Below are positions 12,294-24,400 of a DNA stretch of 64,000 bases, piece after piece. The position numbers and the translations under genes are program-made. Source of the DNA: Stichopus chloronotus (taxonomy: Eukaryota > Echinodermata > Holothuroidea > Aspidochirotida > Stichopodidae); contig CM037833.1 in NCBI GenBank assembly GCA_021234535.1, forward strand, positions 3,726,397 through 3,790,396. The letters are read 5' to 3'. The notes below the pieces were generated by a model that worked only from the letters and a program-made list of their open reading frames with translations, was not told the DNA's origin and did no database searches. Numbering within the stretch: position 1 is the first letter of the stretch; every line of letters begins with the position of its first letter.

Positions 12294-13717
12294 TATGTTA
12301 GGTCCAAACAGAAAGTTAAAGAGGGTGATGGGCCTTTCCATGGTAATGGGGGTACTTAAGTTAGTGACCATCAGGATATGGCCAATTTGTTGAATGATTT
12401 TTTGGTTTCTGTCTTTACCAAGGGGTCTTCTGAAACAGGTTTCTGTAGAGATTCAATCAGCTCTGTTTGCATGGAAGATTTTGTTTTCTCTGAGGAACTG
12501 GTTTGCAATAAACTTAGGAGTTTGAAAGCTAGCGAGTCCCCTGGGCCTGATGGGATCCATCCTGCCATACTGCATGAATGCTCTGAGATTTTGTCAGTTC
12601 CTCTGCGTATTATTTTTCAGAAATGTCTAGACTTGTGCTACGTTTCAGGTGACTGGCGGATTGTTAACGTCACTCCCTATTTTTAAGAAAGGGGATCGGA
12701 GCTTGCCTTGCAACTATAGGCCTGTTGGTTTAACTAACTGGTGTAGTGTGTAAAGTCATGGAGTCCGTGGTCAAGGATTATGTGCTTAAGTACCTTTTAG
12801 ACACTAGTTTACTGAACTTGCCTCAATATGGTTTTCTGCCTAACAGGTCATGTGACATTTCTAATTTACTGAGTTTTCTTGAGGATGTCTCTTATCTCTT
12901 GATTCTGGTCACTGTATTGATGTCATCTACCTGCCAAGTACCATTAGGCAGACTTACGGTGAAACTGCGTCGATTAGGTTTTCAGAGCAGGTGTGCAGAT
13001 TGGATCAATTCTTGGCTACTAGGTAGATCTCAGAGAGTTGCTGTCAATGGTAATTTCTCTTCTTTAGAGAGATGTCACAAGTGGAGTTTCTCAGGGTTCT
13101 GTTCTTGGCCCAATTCTCTTCTTTTCATTAATGATATAGATAGTAAATGATGACAAGGATGCTTCATTGTTGCAAGGGGACTTGGATAAATTATTAATAT
13201 GGTCAAAAACTTCACTTTGGTACTTATAATTTGAATTAGGATTATATCATGGCTGGTAGTATTTTGAGTAATGTGAGTTCTGAAAAAGACTTAGGTGTTA
13301 TCATTGCAAGTGATCTGAAGCCTTCTAAACAGTGCGCAGGTGCTGCTGCCAGGGTGAACAGGGTTCTAGGATTGATCAAAGAGGAATTTTAGTAATTTTA
13401 GTAAAGATACTGTGCTGAATCTGTATAAGCAGTTGGTTAGGCCACATCTTGCTGTGCAGGCGAGTCCCTATTATGAAAAGAAGTTTCTTTTAGAGCAGAT
13501 TCAGAGGAGGGCCACTCGGCTTATTCCCGATGTTCGTTATCTTACTTATCATGATAGGCTTACGTGTCTGGGACTTACTACTCTTGAGTTAAGAAGGATC
13601 AGGGTGGATATGTTGCAGGTTTTCAAATTCCTATCTGGTAGGAATTCTCTATCTAATTGTGATTACTTAGAGGTTTGTCCTAATTCCCATGTTCGTGGTA
13701 TTGTAAGAAGCGGGTGA
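12294..13717 (+). pseudogene. CR1/Jockey-type LINE reverse transcriptase remnant
   Basis: Reverse-transcriptase pieces appear in order with stops and shifts between them: YVRSKQKVKEGDGP, then SPGPDGIHPAILHE (12378-12686), CKVMESVV...LPQYGFLPNRS (12746-13150), a degraded version of the PQGSVLGPILFLIFINDI box ending INDIDSK, and after a gap SSEKDLGVIIASDLKPSKQ and RATRLIPDVRYLTYHDRL near 13500. The region normally holding the catalytic YADD box is absent, having collapsed around 13150-13250. No endonuclease domain or 3' tail is preserved. It is a 5'- and internally deleted copy of a CR1-like LINE, unrelated in sequence to the L1-type copies A-E in this window. Confidence 0.8.
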
Positions 13718-13720
13718 AAT

Positions 13721-14419
13721 GCGAGTTTTATTGTGACTGTGGCAGAATGTGATTTTGTTGGGCTTTATTGGATATTAGTTTGGTTAGGGTTTTTTGGGGG
13801 GTCTGGATTACAGCGCATCTTATCGGGCTTTTGCCCTCCTTTGGCCTTAAACTTGTTATGTTATCTTAATGAAACTTATTTTACTGTAGCAAATTTACAA
13901 GCTTTTCACTTACCTCAACCAGATGCAGTGATCAGGTCGTTGAGTTTATTCACATTTATCACGTTTTAGGCTCTAAGTTACTGTAAGTATCATATTAGGC
14001 TACTTCATTACTGTGGTGTTAGTGATACTAAGTTGTAAGTTTGTCCAGTCATGCGACCTACACTACAGCCTACTGTACAGGAAGTAGCAAATACGCAATA
14101 CTTACACTTTCCTTCAAAGAAATCAAACGATCACAAATAGACACCTTCATTCCTCCAGATGAAGTCCTCTGCGTTTATCTAATTACCGCAAAAATTGCGC
14201 TCCCTTTGGTCCTCCTGTTGCGTTCATGACGTGAAAACTAAAGTTGGCTACCGTACAATTCATTCATCGAAGACCACACTAACAAGGCACAATATACGTG
14301 TGGATAACGTGTTGTCGCGGAACTGATAGCATAGTCCAAGTGGACCTAAAATGGTGCCCAGTGATTATGTATGACGTCACAAATCGCTAGTTGTCCAAAC
14401 TCTCTCTACACACGGCTCT
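13721..14419. other. No recognised gene
   Basis: Short open frames only (13733-13969, 14041-14229), with no motif that I can name. Confidence 0.5.
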
Positions 14420-14572
14420 GCACCCTCCAGCTAACCTCCGCCCTCACCGATGGCAGGGCGACGTTCGCAGGCCGCCTCTCTCCCATAAATACGATATTAC
14501 AACGGTTTCTCCATACCGCCAGTCTAACGGAGGCCAATACAAAGGTATCTAGCGAACACTTGTGTTGTATGG
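14420..14572 (-). mobile_element. L1-type LINE 3'-coding scrap (copy F)
   Basis: The minus strand reads SVRLAVWRNRCNIVF and RRPANVALPSVRAEV, matching the C-terminal coding end of LINE copies A and B (LAVWRDRCNIVF). It is divergent and truncated at both sides. Confidence 0.75.
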
Positions 14573-14639
14573 AACGCCGATCGATCGTACTAGTATTGAC
14601 AGTGCATGCATACCTTGTGTTATGAACAAAACGGTAGAC

Positions 14640-14738
14640 AAACGACAACAGTATACAAACGAACCATCAGTCACAACCAAATGATTAGACACAAGCAAAT
14701 GATTGACACAAACGAAAACATTAGACACAAACCAAGTA
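14640..14738 (+). repeat. Minisatellite, left part (ACACAAACCAAATGATTA-like)
   Basis: Irregular ~20-bp units of the form CACAAACCAAATCATTA. The same repeat resumes at 21105, directly beyond the pogo-like element, so one array was split by that insertion. Confidence 0.75.
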
Positions 14739-14784
14739 CCCAGCTAACACACTACGTAACTGCAATGTTATATTATGGTTGTGG

Positions 14785-15110
14785 TTACGTTGGTGTCGGT
14801 GTAACGTAAATACAACGTATATATAACGTTTCGAAGTTACGGAACATCACGTTTCTACAACGTTAAAATTAAACGTTTTAATAACGTTTTATTTGGTTGC
14901 AATTACGTTGGTGTCAGTGGTATGTAAATATATCGTAAATACAATGTATATTCACATCGTTTTTACAACGTTTCCTTACAACGATCTGACGACGTTTCAT
15001 TTTGGTTATAATTACGTTGGTGTCAGAGACTACGAATCAAAGTTACGTAAAATCACAACGTTCTTACAACGTTATATTTTGGTTGATAACATCAGTGTTA
15101 GACAGATGTT
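14785..15110 (+). repeat. Left subterminal direct repeats of the pogo-like element
   Basis: Units opening with TTGGTTG, then TTACGTTGGTGTC, then several AACGT words start near 14785, 14903 and 15012, with a decayed fourth near 15074. Such arrays are typical transposase-binding zones; binding itself is inferred. Confidence 0.7.
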
Positions 15111-16777
15111 AACAAAACGTAAATGTGACATACTTACCCTCCCCCAGCCCCTTCCGTCGCCGTCAAATAGTAGTCCAGTCAGCTATGCAGGCTACAGTAT
15201 GTGTTTCTGAAAATGAATGTGCACTGAGTTTTGTTTTTACCAGCTTTTACTCATTTTCATTACCTTACTTCTACTTCGCTACTTTGGCAAATAGCTGAAC
15301 TTGTTCAAATGCTCACAATTCGCTGGCTGGAAAAATGTCGTTGGCAAATCCTTTGCGTAAAATGCCCGGGTAATAATTCACTTACACTTTGGATTTCAAA
15401 ATCCATTGACAAAAGCGCGCGAACTGCAGTTTGAAAATCTCGTTGTTAACGAATACGGTACGGTTGTCTGAATTTGCACCAGCAGAAACTCGAACGAAGC
15501 TCCTGTTCTGCTGGTGAAGTCTGATCGTTCGATTGATGCTTACTGTACGTGTCAGTTGCAAGTAATGCCTTGCATTTACAGCAATTAATAGCATTGTTAT
15601 TCGCAAACAGTTTCACGTTTATAGTTGATAATTGTTGTGATAATTTGTGTGTTTTGTTCATCAAGGGGACTATGTTGTCTGCGGTTAGGCTACCTACTGT
15701 ACAGTGTACCGTATGCTGCCGTGTGCACTGAGTGTGGAATTGGGGCCTAACAGAAGCTACTTAATTAACGGTAGTCACTGTGCGACGTTTATTAACTCCA
15801 CGTAGCCTGCACTACAGAACACTGTACTAAGCCTAAATTTTACCGTATTGCGGTTTATGTCTAGGCTAGTGGGTCTACTGTAGTGGTAGCCCAAACTTCG
15901 GAAAAGTTCTTGAATTTCATGTAATGAATGTTGAAGTAGAATGGTAGCAATATAGCCAATGAATGATGCAAGTTTGTATGATGGGGTGACCGTCGAACGC
16001 GCCCTTCAGGAAATCTATCACTACAAGATTGAGACAGTCCCACTTACAAAAGTCGTAAGGTTTTATTATGAATCAGTATTGTCTTAAATGAAGATGTACT
16101 CACCCAACGAAACATTGTGTCACGGAGGACGAACTTTAATCCATCTTCTTTATGACAACCCAAAACAAAATTAACTTTTCCCAAGGTGCCCGTCGAGCGC
16201 GCTGTCTGTGGCTTACTGTAGAAAGGACAAAAGTGGTGGCGTGCTTCACTACTACAATACATACGTAGTGTATGCTGTTAAGTATGATTTCAAACTTCGT
16301 GATAGTTCCATATGTCAATGTTTTCTTTCCCTTTTGAGGTAAATTTCAATTTCGTTTCATCCTCCCACGTAAGAGGAAACATCGGAATGGGATTTCCCGA
16401 TTTTACACGAGCAGGTACAGCCTAGTTACCTTTGCAGAAAGAATTAGTCCAATGACCGAGGGTGGTGAAGACTTAAGGGAACGGTTGGGGGAGGTAAATT
16501 AGGGATGAATTTGTCGATTTCATTAGAAAACTTAGTATCAAATCCGAGGATTGCATATGGATGTGGAAAACTTATGACTGACAATTGCTTACCCCGTGTG
16601 TCGCAAACCAAGATTGGGTACCCTTTAGCTGAGAGGTGCATGAAATCCTCAACCAAACTACCGCGTCCTCTGAAACTCAGTCCCCTCCACCCCATCTTTT
16701 GAATATTATGGAAGAACTCTACTCTTCATCGCCGCAGTGTGGGCAAAGGTACTCTGCACCACCCACATCATCCTTCC

Positions 16778-18005
16778 TCAAATCCAGTCAACAAATTTCA
16801 CTCCCAGACTGAGTTTGTCTCTGAGGTTTGGTGGGGAAAATCTCACACAAATGTAGCATACTCCTCCCGGCCTGTAGGTGTATTTTCGTTTTTTCTTCTT
16901 TGGAGGAGTGGGAATCTGGCTGGTAAGGAAGTCACCAAGCCTGGTTGAACTTGCAGCAACGGGTTCACTAAAACTATCCAAGGAATGTAGGAACTTTGAT
17001 CGAAGGAAGTTGTCTTTGTTGACTGTTGTAGGATTAAATGGGGTAAACACCACTTTTCCGATAAGGTTCTGGCTGGTGAAAGACTTCTGGTAAGCACGAG
17101 AGATGAGCTCCCCGACCTGGTAGCGGGTGATACGTTCTCCAGCATTTTTGTGCATGTAACGTTGACATTCTGCATGAAAACATTGCTTTAGCGGAGCGAA
17201 TACTGAAACGTCAAGTGACTGGAGTATGTCACTGGTGTGAGGGGGTAGGATAAACAGGATAATATTTTGTGTCAGAGCAAATTCAATCAATGGAAGAGAG
17301 ATGTGAGACTTATGGTCATTATCAGAACGGGAAGGAATATATTTAGTGACGTGGTGCTGGATGTAGTCCAGACTTCGCCGTTGCTCCAGCCACTTCTCGT
17401 CATTTTAAATCTGCTGCCAGGTAGGGTGCCGGTTTTAAGGTCGGAATACAGTCGCTGGCCTTTGAAAAGGAAATGAGGGATGGCCTGTCCAATGACGGTG
17501 CCAGCTGCCAGAACGGTTGTCATGTTAACTTTTTGCCCTCTTCTTGCCACCACCAGTTGAGGTTGGTGCTCATACATGTTGTATATCAGGTGGGGTTTGT
17601 CCCTTAAATCATACTTGGTAAGGATTCCCTCCAGCTCCTTAAAATAGCGTGACACTGCTTCCTCACTGGTTGCTACCGCCCTTCTCATTCCCAGCTTTGG
17701 GGGACGTACAAAATGCAGATCTGGCCACCTGTGCATGAAGCGGCGAAACCAGTGTACATGGAGAGGCCTGTCTGTCTCTTTCCGCAGGTTGAGAAAGATT
17801 GCCGTGTTATTGACAAGTATAAGGAGCCTGGAGCGTGACAGTGGGAATCCAATCTTGGCAAGATGGATGGTGTGGTCTTTCAATTCCTTTTCATTCTCCT
17901 CTGGAATCAGTGATGCCCTTCCAGTCATCGGTGTGTCCTTTCCTCTCTTCATAAGTCCCCTTAATGTAGATTCAGGCACACCGCATATTCTAGCTGCCCT
18001 TTCCT
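16778..18005 (-). pseudogene. pogo/Tigger-type transposase, inactive
   Basis: The N-terminal part (from about 18005) has ERAARICGVPESTLRGLMKR, a psq-type helix-turn-helix, then a CENP-B-like DNA-binding half ending in WFRRFMHRWPDL. The DDE domain follows: KPHLIYNMYEHQPQL, GSRFKMTRSGWSNGEVW, then after a frame change near 17290 ILPPHTSDILQSLDVSVFAPLKQC. In pogo proteins the first catalytic Asp lies in an N-x-D-E setting; here the codon is TAT (Tyr) in NMYEH. The second Asp region is scrambled by shifts around 17310. The third (SLDVSVF) is present. The C-terminus has a basic PKKKKRKY stretch, perhaps a nuclear localisation signal. It lies inside the TA-flanked element and is most likely its own former transposase. 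Confidence 0.8.
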
Positions 18006-18099
18006 AAATAGTTCTTGACATTTGCTTTTTGTCATAAGAGCACAGTTGTTTCTATCAAGAAAAGGAATAAAATAAACCAAAAAGTGTAAAATGAGTTGG

Positions 18100-21000
18100 A
18101 TTTAGGAGACTTCCATGGGGGCCATTTCCCGATCATCTGAACTCTACTGGATATGATCATCCTCATAAAATACATACATGAAACGTTTCCATACACCCAT
18201 ATTAACTGGAAAACAAGACTTCAGAATCTTATTTCAATATAATAAATCCTCCGCGTCGTAATATCAACAATTAATGCATTTACACACGGAAACCTTGATA
18301 GCTGACATGTTTGTGACTGTACCAGGTTCACCTAAAAGGTGCTTAATATTTGTACCGAGTTTGACCTGACCTCTTTTCGTAAATATCAATAGAAAAGTTA
18401 GGCTATGCATGTCATTTAATAGGATCAATATAATAAATTCACATATGTCCGTCTGAGAGACATCACAAGAAATTTCCAGAAAGAATTTGGAAACATTTTG
18501 TGACCTCCTTCGAGAGGAACATGCTGGTTTGTAAAGTAAGTAATTGTGTAATGAAATTCAATTAAAAAACAATGAAATGAATCCAATTCACCTGTTTTGT
18601 ACATTTTGGTTGAAAAATGTTCGCCGATGTAGGACTTCATTCGCGGCATCATTTGAACGCGTTTCCACGGGAATATAGAATATTAGGCTAGGGGTGCGTT
18701 CGGTGCGTAATACTTGTACTGTACATCTGGAAATTATGGTCTAAATTCCCAAGAATTAGGAGCTTGGATTCCAAAAATTGGTATTCGCGTCAGCAGTCTT
18801 GAAATTACTATTTGGCCTTCCGCACTGAGTACACTTATACTTGCAAACAAAAATGTATAATTATATTATATGGAGCATGTACAGTAGCACTCAAGGAGGG
18901 TATAGGAGGACTTCGACCTGGATTCAAGCTGCTACACATGGATAAAATCTAAAAGCTTAGCTACAGCAAGAGACATACTGTGAGTCTACACAGCATTACA
19001 AGAAGGTGAGATGGGATCGACTGATAAGAGAGGCGACTGCGGCAGCACTTCTAGTCTAGCAGTTGTTTTCGGCTTAAGCAACCCTTGTAGTTTTTTGCAA
19101 CACAACAAAACATCTGCCAGCCCACACAGTTGGTTTGCAACCTATCGTTTGAGAATCGTTGAGTACAGTACATTGTTAATGTAATATGTGTCTGTATACA
19201 GTATGTACCTCATTTCTGGATAATTAACCCCAAGATGCAGAATTATGTAGACATTTGTCAGCCTGATTGTACGTAATATATTCTAATATAATCTAATATA
19301 ATATTTTCTAATTATTGTATGTATACAGTACATTACATCATTGTGGTCTGTAGCCAAAGCAAAATATTCAAACAGCCGGCCGTCCTGAAGAAATCATTGT
19401 TTGCACTTGGTATGAAATAGAGTATTTTTCTAGACACACAAAGCCAGCTTCAGGATAGTGTATTTGAATGGAAACTGATTATGGATTTATTTGAAGACAG
19501 CCGCCTCACAGTCAGTAGGGCTACAACGGAAGATGCCTGCGAGAAGTGCTCATTTGGAACACAGTCCTCCACCTACCATGATTATGATATTTGTTATTCT
19601 CGACTTATATTGCAGCACTATTTTATTGTACACCTGCCTTTTTTTTTCACTTTCAATGTACTGCACACCTTGCAGTGACCAAAGCAATATGTTTTTATTA
19701 GTTCGATAAAATTCCTGTCGAGATTCATGTGGCAAATGCTGTTTTCCACTGCAACATGGGGGGAAATCTAGTGGACATGGATATCACGAAGTCAGCGAGT
19801 GAAAACTGAACATGGGTACAAACTGTATTCACTGTGCTTTATTTTCATTATGCCTTACTGTATCATGAGCAATCTCTTGGCACTGCCCTTGAATCACAGT
19901 CAGACAGCCTTTCACTGGGTAACTGGGAATTGGTGTTAGTCACCTTGCACAAGTGTCTGCTCTTCTGTAAGACTAAGATGGTTCTTGAAAGAGAATCAAG
20001 AAGGCATGAAAAACATTGACCGTGACTTTGCCAGGTATTTATTAGTTATTTACCGATCACTCACGGTTGGCCTGTTTGTTGATTTACAGTACATATAGTT
20101 GAAGATACTAGAGGTCAGTTAAAGGTGTATGCTTAGCTAGTTAGCTACTGCAATTTTGGTGCAGTATGCGTGGGCAAGCAACACACAATTGAAATTTGCA
20201 CAAATATTCCAGTGAAAAAGAAAAATCTATTTTTTCCTGCATGGTACAGAAACCTGTTGTGTAGCCCTCACCAGGACAGAGATCAGTGGGGCATTATATA
20301 GAAATAATCCATGTGGTGTAGGAACTGGGGGGGGGTCACATAGGTAGTATCACAGATGGAGGCATTGCCCCCTTAAAATTCACCCAAATCTGACTGAACA
20401 GCAGTTAATGTTACAATACCCCATGCCAAATTTCTTCCCTTATGTGGTCAGTTTAAATTTTCAGAGTATAAATTTTCTTCTTATCCAATGTTTGCCCCCT
20501 CCCCCCCACTTAAAATGTTGAAAATGAAAAAAAAAAAGAATCCACAAATTGAAAGGAAGGAATTCTAAAATTTTTGTTTGGTATACATTCATCAAAATAT
20601 GCGCATTGAACAATAGACATAGCCCATGATCCTTGAAATGGTTTCACTTCAATATTTGGTATTGTTTTTGTGTTATTTAAACTTTATGCTGAGTGTATTA
20701 ATGGTTTCTATTTTTCCGCCTTTCCACATTAATCGGTATGTGTTTGGTTGATCACTGCTTTCTGGTATTGGACATTTGAAAGATCATAGAAACCAAAAAC
20801 CCTTCACAAGTGTTAAGATGTACTTAGCTGTAATTTAAATAATTTATAGACTTGATTTCAAGCTGCCATGTGACAGATCAGAAGCATACATGCAATCATC
20901 GCCTATTTTATTATTGCATATATTGTTTTATTTTCCGAAATAGCAATAAATACTGATGACTGTGTATCATTAAAAATTTGTTGCCTCATTGTTAACGTTG
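18100..21000. other. Non-coding right part of the pogo-like element
   Basis: No gene recognised. Blocks here, for example about 18765-18860, 18970-19180, 19560-19680 and 20260-20520, match parts of the second element (57815-60180). Confidence 0.6.
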
Positions 21001-21104
21001 TTTTTATCTTGGTTTTGAAATAACGTTATAATAACGTTGGGTGGAGTCTACAAAATTTCATAACGTTACCACAACGTTGTAAAAACGTAACTTTGTTAGC
21101 TGGG

Positions 21105-21310
21105 TAGACAGAAACGTACCACTATACACAACCAAATGATTAGACAAACGAATTCATTACACACAAACCAAATCATTATACACAAACGAAATTCATTACA
21201 CACAACCAAATCATTACACACACAAACGGAACATTGGACACAAACCAAATCACAGTCGTTATACAAACGTAAACGGAACGAAATGAAGTACACAAGCAAA
21301 TGAGATATAT
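21105..21310 (+). repeat. Minisatellite, right part
   Basis: Continuation of the array at 14640-14738, with several ~20-bp units carrying CAAATCATTA. The TA duplicated by the insertion lies at 14737-14738 and 21105-21106. Confidence 0.75.
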
Positions 21311-21456
21311 GCACGCCAAAATTTAATCTGACAGCACCTCTTGGATTACGTCCCGGGATACAGAGGATAAATTAAACGGTGGGCGATTTTGTTTTACTGA
21401 CGTTGCAGTAAACATAACGAGATAAAAAGATTATAAAATTCCCGATATTAAGCGAG

Positions 21457-21684
21457 ATGTCTGCAGGCAGGCTACGTAACAATATTAATCTGGAGATGGT
21501 AGAACACTTCGTGGAGACAGGGTATACAAGGCCACAACTACCGGAACATTTCTCCGTTAGCGTGGGAACAATCGCGAATGTATTGAGGAGAAACCGACTT
21601 CGTCAATTAGACAACTGCACCCGCATTTCAGGGAGTTTTCATTTACGATCCTTAAAACTGATGGAGAAGTGTGATTCGCAATGA
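21457..21684 (+). CDS. Small helix-turn-helix protein or fragment
   Basis: 75 codons starting MSAGRLRNNINLEMVEHF. The segment MVEHFVETGYTRPQL followed by FSVSVGTIANVLRRNRL looks like a resolvase/transposase-type helix-turn-helix (helix, turn at VSVGTI, recognition helix). The frame ends soon after with no catalytic domain. It resembles the N-terminus of integrase-like proteins scattered in animal genomes. It may be a lone exon or a truncated transposon gene. Confidence 0.3.
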   Translation: MSAGRLRNNINLEMVEHFVETGYTRPQLPEHFSVSVGTIANVLRRNRLRQLDNCTRISGSFHLRSLKLMEKCDSQ

Positions 21685-21699
21685 AATAAAAAAAAGTTG

Positions 21700-22680
21700 G
21701 CTGTGAGATATATTAATTCCGGGCACGGGCTTACAATTTGAATGCACATTTAACAGTAAATCATAACTGAAAGTGCAAACACGTTTTATTGCGACTGCAA
21801 GTGCAAATGAAACCTGTGAAATTATAAATTACTTTGACTGGTTTTTTCATTCAATTATTGCAATTTTGTTTAGTTGGATAACTTCAGTGGTTATCATTTT
21901 TGTTTCTGAAATATAGTTCCAGAAAAGAAAGATGATGGTTTCACTTTTTTCATCTGACCTTGAGAGGTGTGAAAGCTTATGGCCCCTATTGGTAACCTTG
22001 AAATAAGAAATGTTTTACCTGTTGGATTATTTTGTGATGATTTTTTTATTATTATTATTTTCCTGTCGTCTTATAACTTCCTTTTTGGTCTGGTGGACCT
22101 TCGGTCTCGCGGAGCTCATTGAGCGCACGATCACATGTCAAACCAGTTACAGCTTCGCCCATATGGTTCAATGCAATTTCGGTCTCGCGGGAAACCCCCG
22201 ATGGGTACTTCAGCCAAAATAAAAGGTGCAGGTTGTATTGACTTTATCAGCTAGGTATTCTGGTCGGAATCTCTGCAGCAAAATTTTTTTTCTCCTCGTG
22301 CCACCTATTGTTTTCCTTTCTAGTGTGTTGTATCTGTGCTCTCGTGTCTATTTTATCATTCAGTTAATACGTTTCTTTCGAAGGCAGTTAGTACCGCACC
22401 TCTTGTTTTGCTTTTATACTTGATGTAATACCTCTTATATATCGACACCACGTGCTCACAAAAATACATACATAAAACATTTCATCCATCTTGAATCCTT
22501 ATGGATCGCCTGTCACGACAAACTTGGCAAAATAGGATTCAGGAAGCGGTGATAAGGACCTTGGTCGAGCTTCATTCGAAAGAACAACAAACTTGATTCA
22601 TCTTCAACTCTACTAAAGATACATACGAAACAACTCAATCTACTCACCATCGACCAAACGGCCCCACCTTTATGATCTTA
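21700..22680. other. No recognised gene
   Basis: AT-rich sequence. Open frames at 22010 and 22226 are hydrophobic but without motif. Confidence 0.4.
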
Positions 22681-22689
22681 TCAACCCGA

Positions 22690-24400
22690 GCCTCATCTCG
22701 GGTGGACAAAGACGAACTCACAAATGATGTAACCCAGTTTACTCGTAAAGTACGTCTACGGGAATGGGCAGCTGCAAATGACCTACCTGGAGGCCCCCAG
22801 ACTTTTACAACCCAACAAAGTAAAAAAGACCTGGATGCTACCAGCTAACCGCAATGTTTATATCGACACTTTTGTTAATAGGTAAACTCTCATCTAAGCA
22901 CATTCCTTTCTTCCACCTTCACAAAAGCTAGTCAACCCAACAACTTTGACAAAGCCGATCGCAACTTTCAGATGCCCGCTGCTACAAACCGCTGGAGTGT
23001 GACCCCACCACCAAGTTTCACGGAAAACTTTCTTCACTGGCATGGTCAACACTTTTAATGCTGAGGTAAGAGACGAGGTCGTAAATCTAATACCCGCTGC
23101 CCCTGAGCTCGGTAATTTCTACACCCTACCAAAAATCCACAAATTTAAGAAACTTGTCAGTAAAGAACAACCTATTACTGACGATCTCCAAGATCACGAG
23201 GTATTCTTGTCCCGAGTAGACCGATTGTTTGTGGTATCGGTACATTCACGGAATACATTTCTGCCTATGTTGACCAATTTTTACAATCTCTTCTCTTTAC
23301 CATACCCAGTTACTTAATGCTATTCCTACCATAGGTAAAGGAGTCATTCTGGTGACCATGGACGTTTCCGCCCTATATCAGCATAACACTGTTGTCTTCA
23401 ATGACCGCCATTAACTCCAAATCAAAGGCACCGCTATGGGGACTAGGATGGCTCCTTCCTATGCTAATATGTTTAAGCACTACCTAGAACAGGACATCCT
23501 TACGATGTCCTCTTACAAACCATTATTCTATGTACGTTATATTTATATAAACGATATTTTTATGCTATGGGAAAGGGTGAAAGAGAACTTTCATGATTCT
23601 GTTAAGTTCACCGCTGAAAGTTCTACTGATCGAATTCCCTTCCTCGACATACCTGTGATGAGTAAAGATGACAAAATAGAGACCCCTGTGTATACTTAGC
23701 CCACGGATAGTCGCTCATATCTCCACTTTAACAGTTTCCACCCACGGCATACTAAAATCTCTATAGTCTACAGCTCAAAAGGGGATACCGTTTAGTATGT
23801 TCTCACTTCCAAAGGGTTATGTTGCTTCGTAGATCTAACCTTCTTTCATACAAGAAAACGACACAAGAAAACGTCAGACAGGATACCCCTTGTTGTTACG
23901 TAACACCCCTCCCTCCTTCCCCTTTTCAAGAATTGGATAAAAAAAATTCCTGACCCCACCCGCGAAATTCTTTCACGATCCTCCATGACTGCGTATAGGC
24001 AACCCCGCAACATAAAATCAACTGAAGTTCGGACATCTCTCCCTTCGCTTTATAGTAATTCTCTCCATTGTAACTCCACTTGTAAAAAACCAGGTGCTTC
24101 GTATGCTCTCATCTTCATCTCGACCCCTTGCCTAGTTTCCTACACATGGCCTCAAATGTTACTTTGAGACCTGGGAAGTTTAAACTGCGACTCACACAAT
24201 GTGGTTTATTTACAAAATGTCCCCAGGTCACCTACATCGGCGAGACTAGCACTAAGTTCAGACTACGGTTCAATAACCACAAAATGAGTATACACCAGAA
24301 CAAAATAGGATTTCCGGGGGCTGAGCATTTTAATCTCCCTGAACACCGACGGCAACCGACGGCTGAACACTCATACCACAGGATTCAATAGAGATCTCTT
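22690..24400 (+). pseudogene. Penelope-like retroelement remnant with GIY-YIG endonuclease
   Basis: Pieces in order: VRLREWAAANDLPGG (about 22750), NRWSVTPPPSF (about 22990), NFYTLPKIHKF (23042-23317), GTRMAPSYANMFKHYLEQDIL and YINDIFMLW (23436-23699), TDSRSYLHFNSFHPRHTK, and VTYIGETSTKFRLRFNNHKMS (24128-24391). The LPKIHK and GTRMAP boxes and a C-terminal GIY-YIG domain define Penelope-like elements. The reverse-transcriptase catalytic pair is altered: where YIDDIF is expected, the sequence reads YIYINDIF, with an Asn and two extra residues. Many stops and shifts separate the pieces. Terminal structures were not found. Confidence 0.8.

Larger units (their letters stand above)
14739..21104. 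mobile_element. pogo-like DNA transposon, 6.4 kb, TA target duplication
   Basis: Ends CCCAGCTAACA (14739) and TGTTAGCTGGG (to 21104) are perfect 11-bp inverted repeats, each flanked by TA. Both subterminal zones are packed with AACGTT/ACGTAA words; at the left a ~110-bp unit containing TTACGTTGGTGTC repeats at 14785, 14903 and 15012. Inside on minus is a pogo/Tigger-type transposase (about 18000-16778), and TA duplication is what that superfamily makes. Outer regions match the second element at 56598-61201, which lacks the transposase segment (15985-18765 here). The insertion split a minisatellite. Confidence 0.8.

Noticed and set aside
15382..15664. Minus-strand frames at 15382-15606 and 15446-15664, with similar frames at 57190-57495 in the second element
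   Set aside because: They recur because the DNA is shared between the two pogo-like elements; stops and shifts differ and no protein motif is visible.
14640..21310. Possible CRISPR-like array in the CACAAACCAAATCATTA repeats
   Set aside because: Units are contiguous and irregular without unique spacers, and the genome is eukaryotic; it is a minisatellite.
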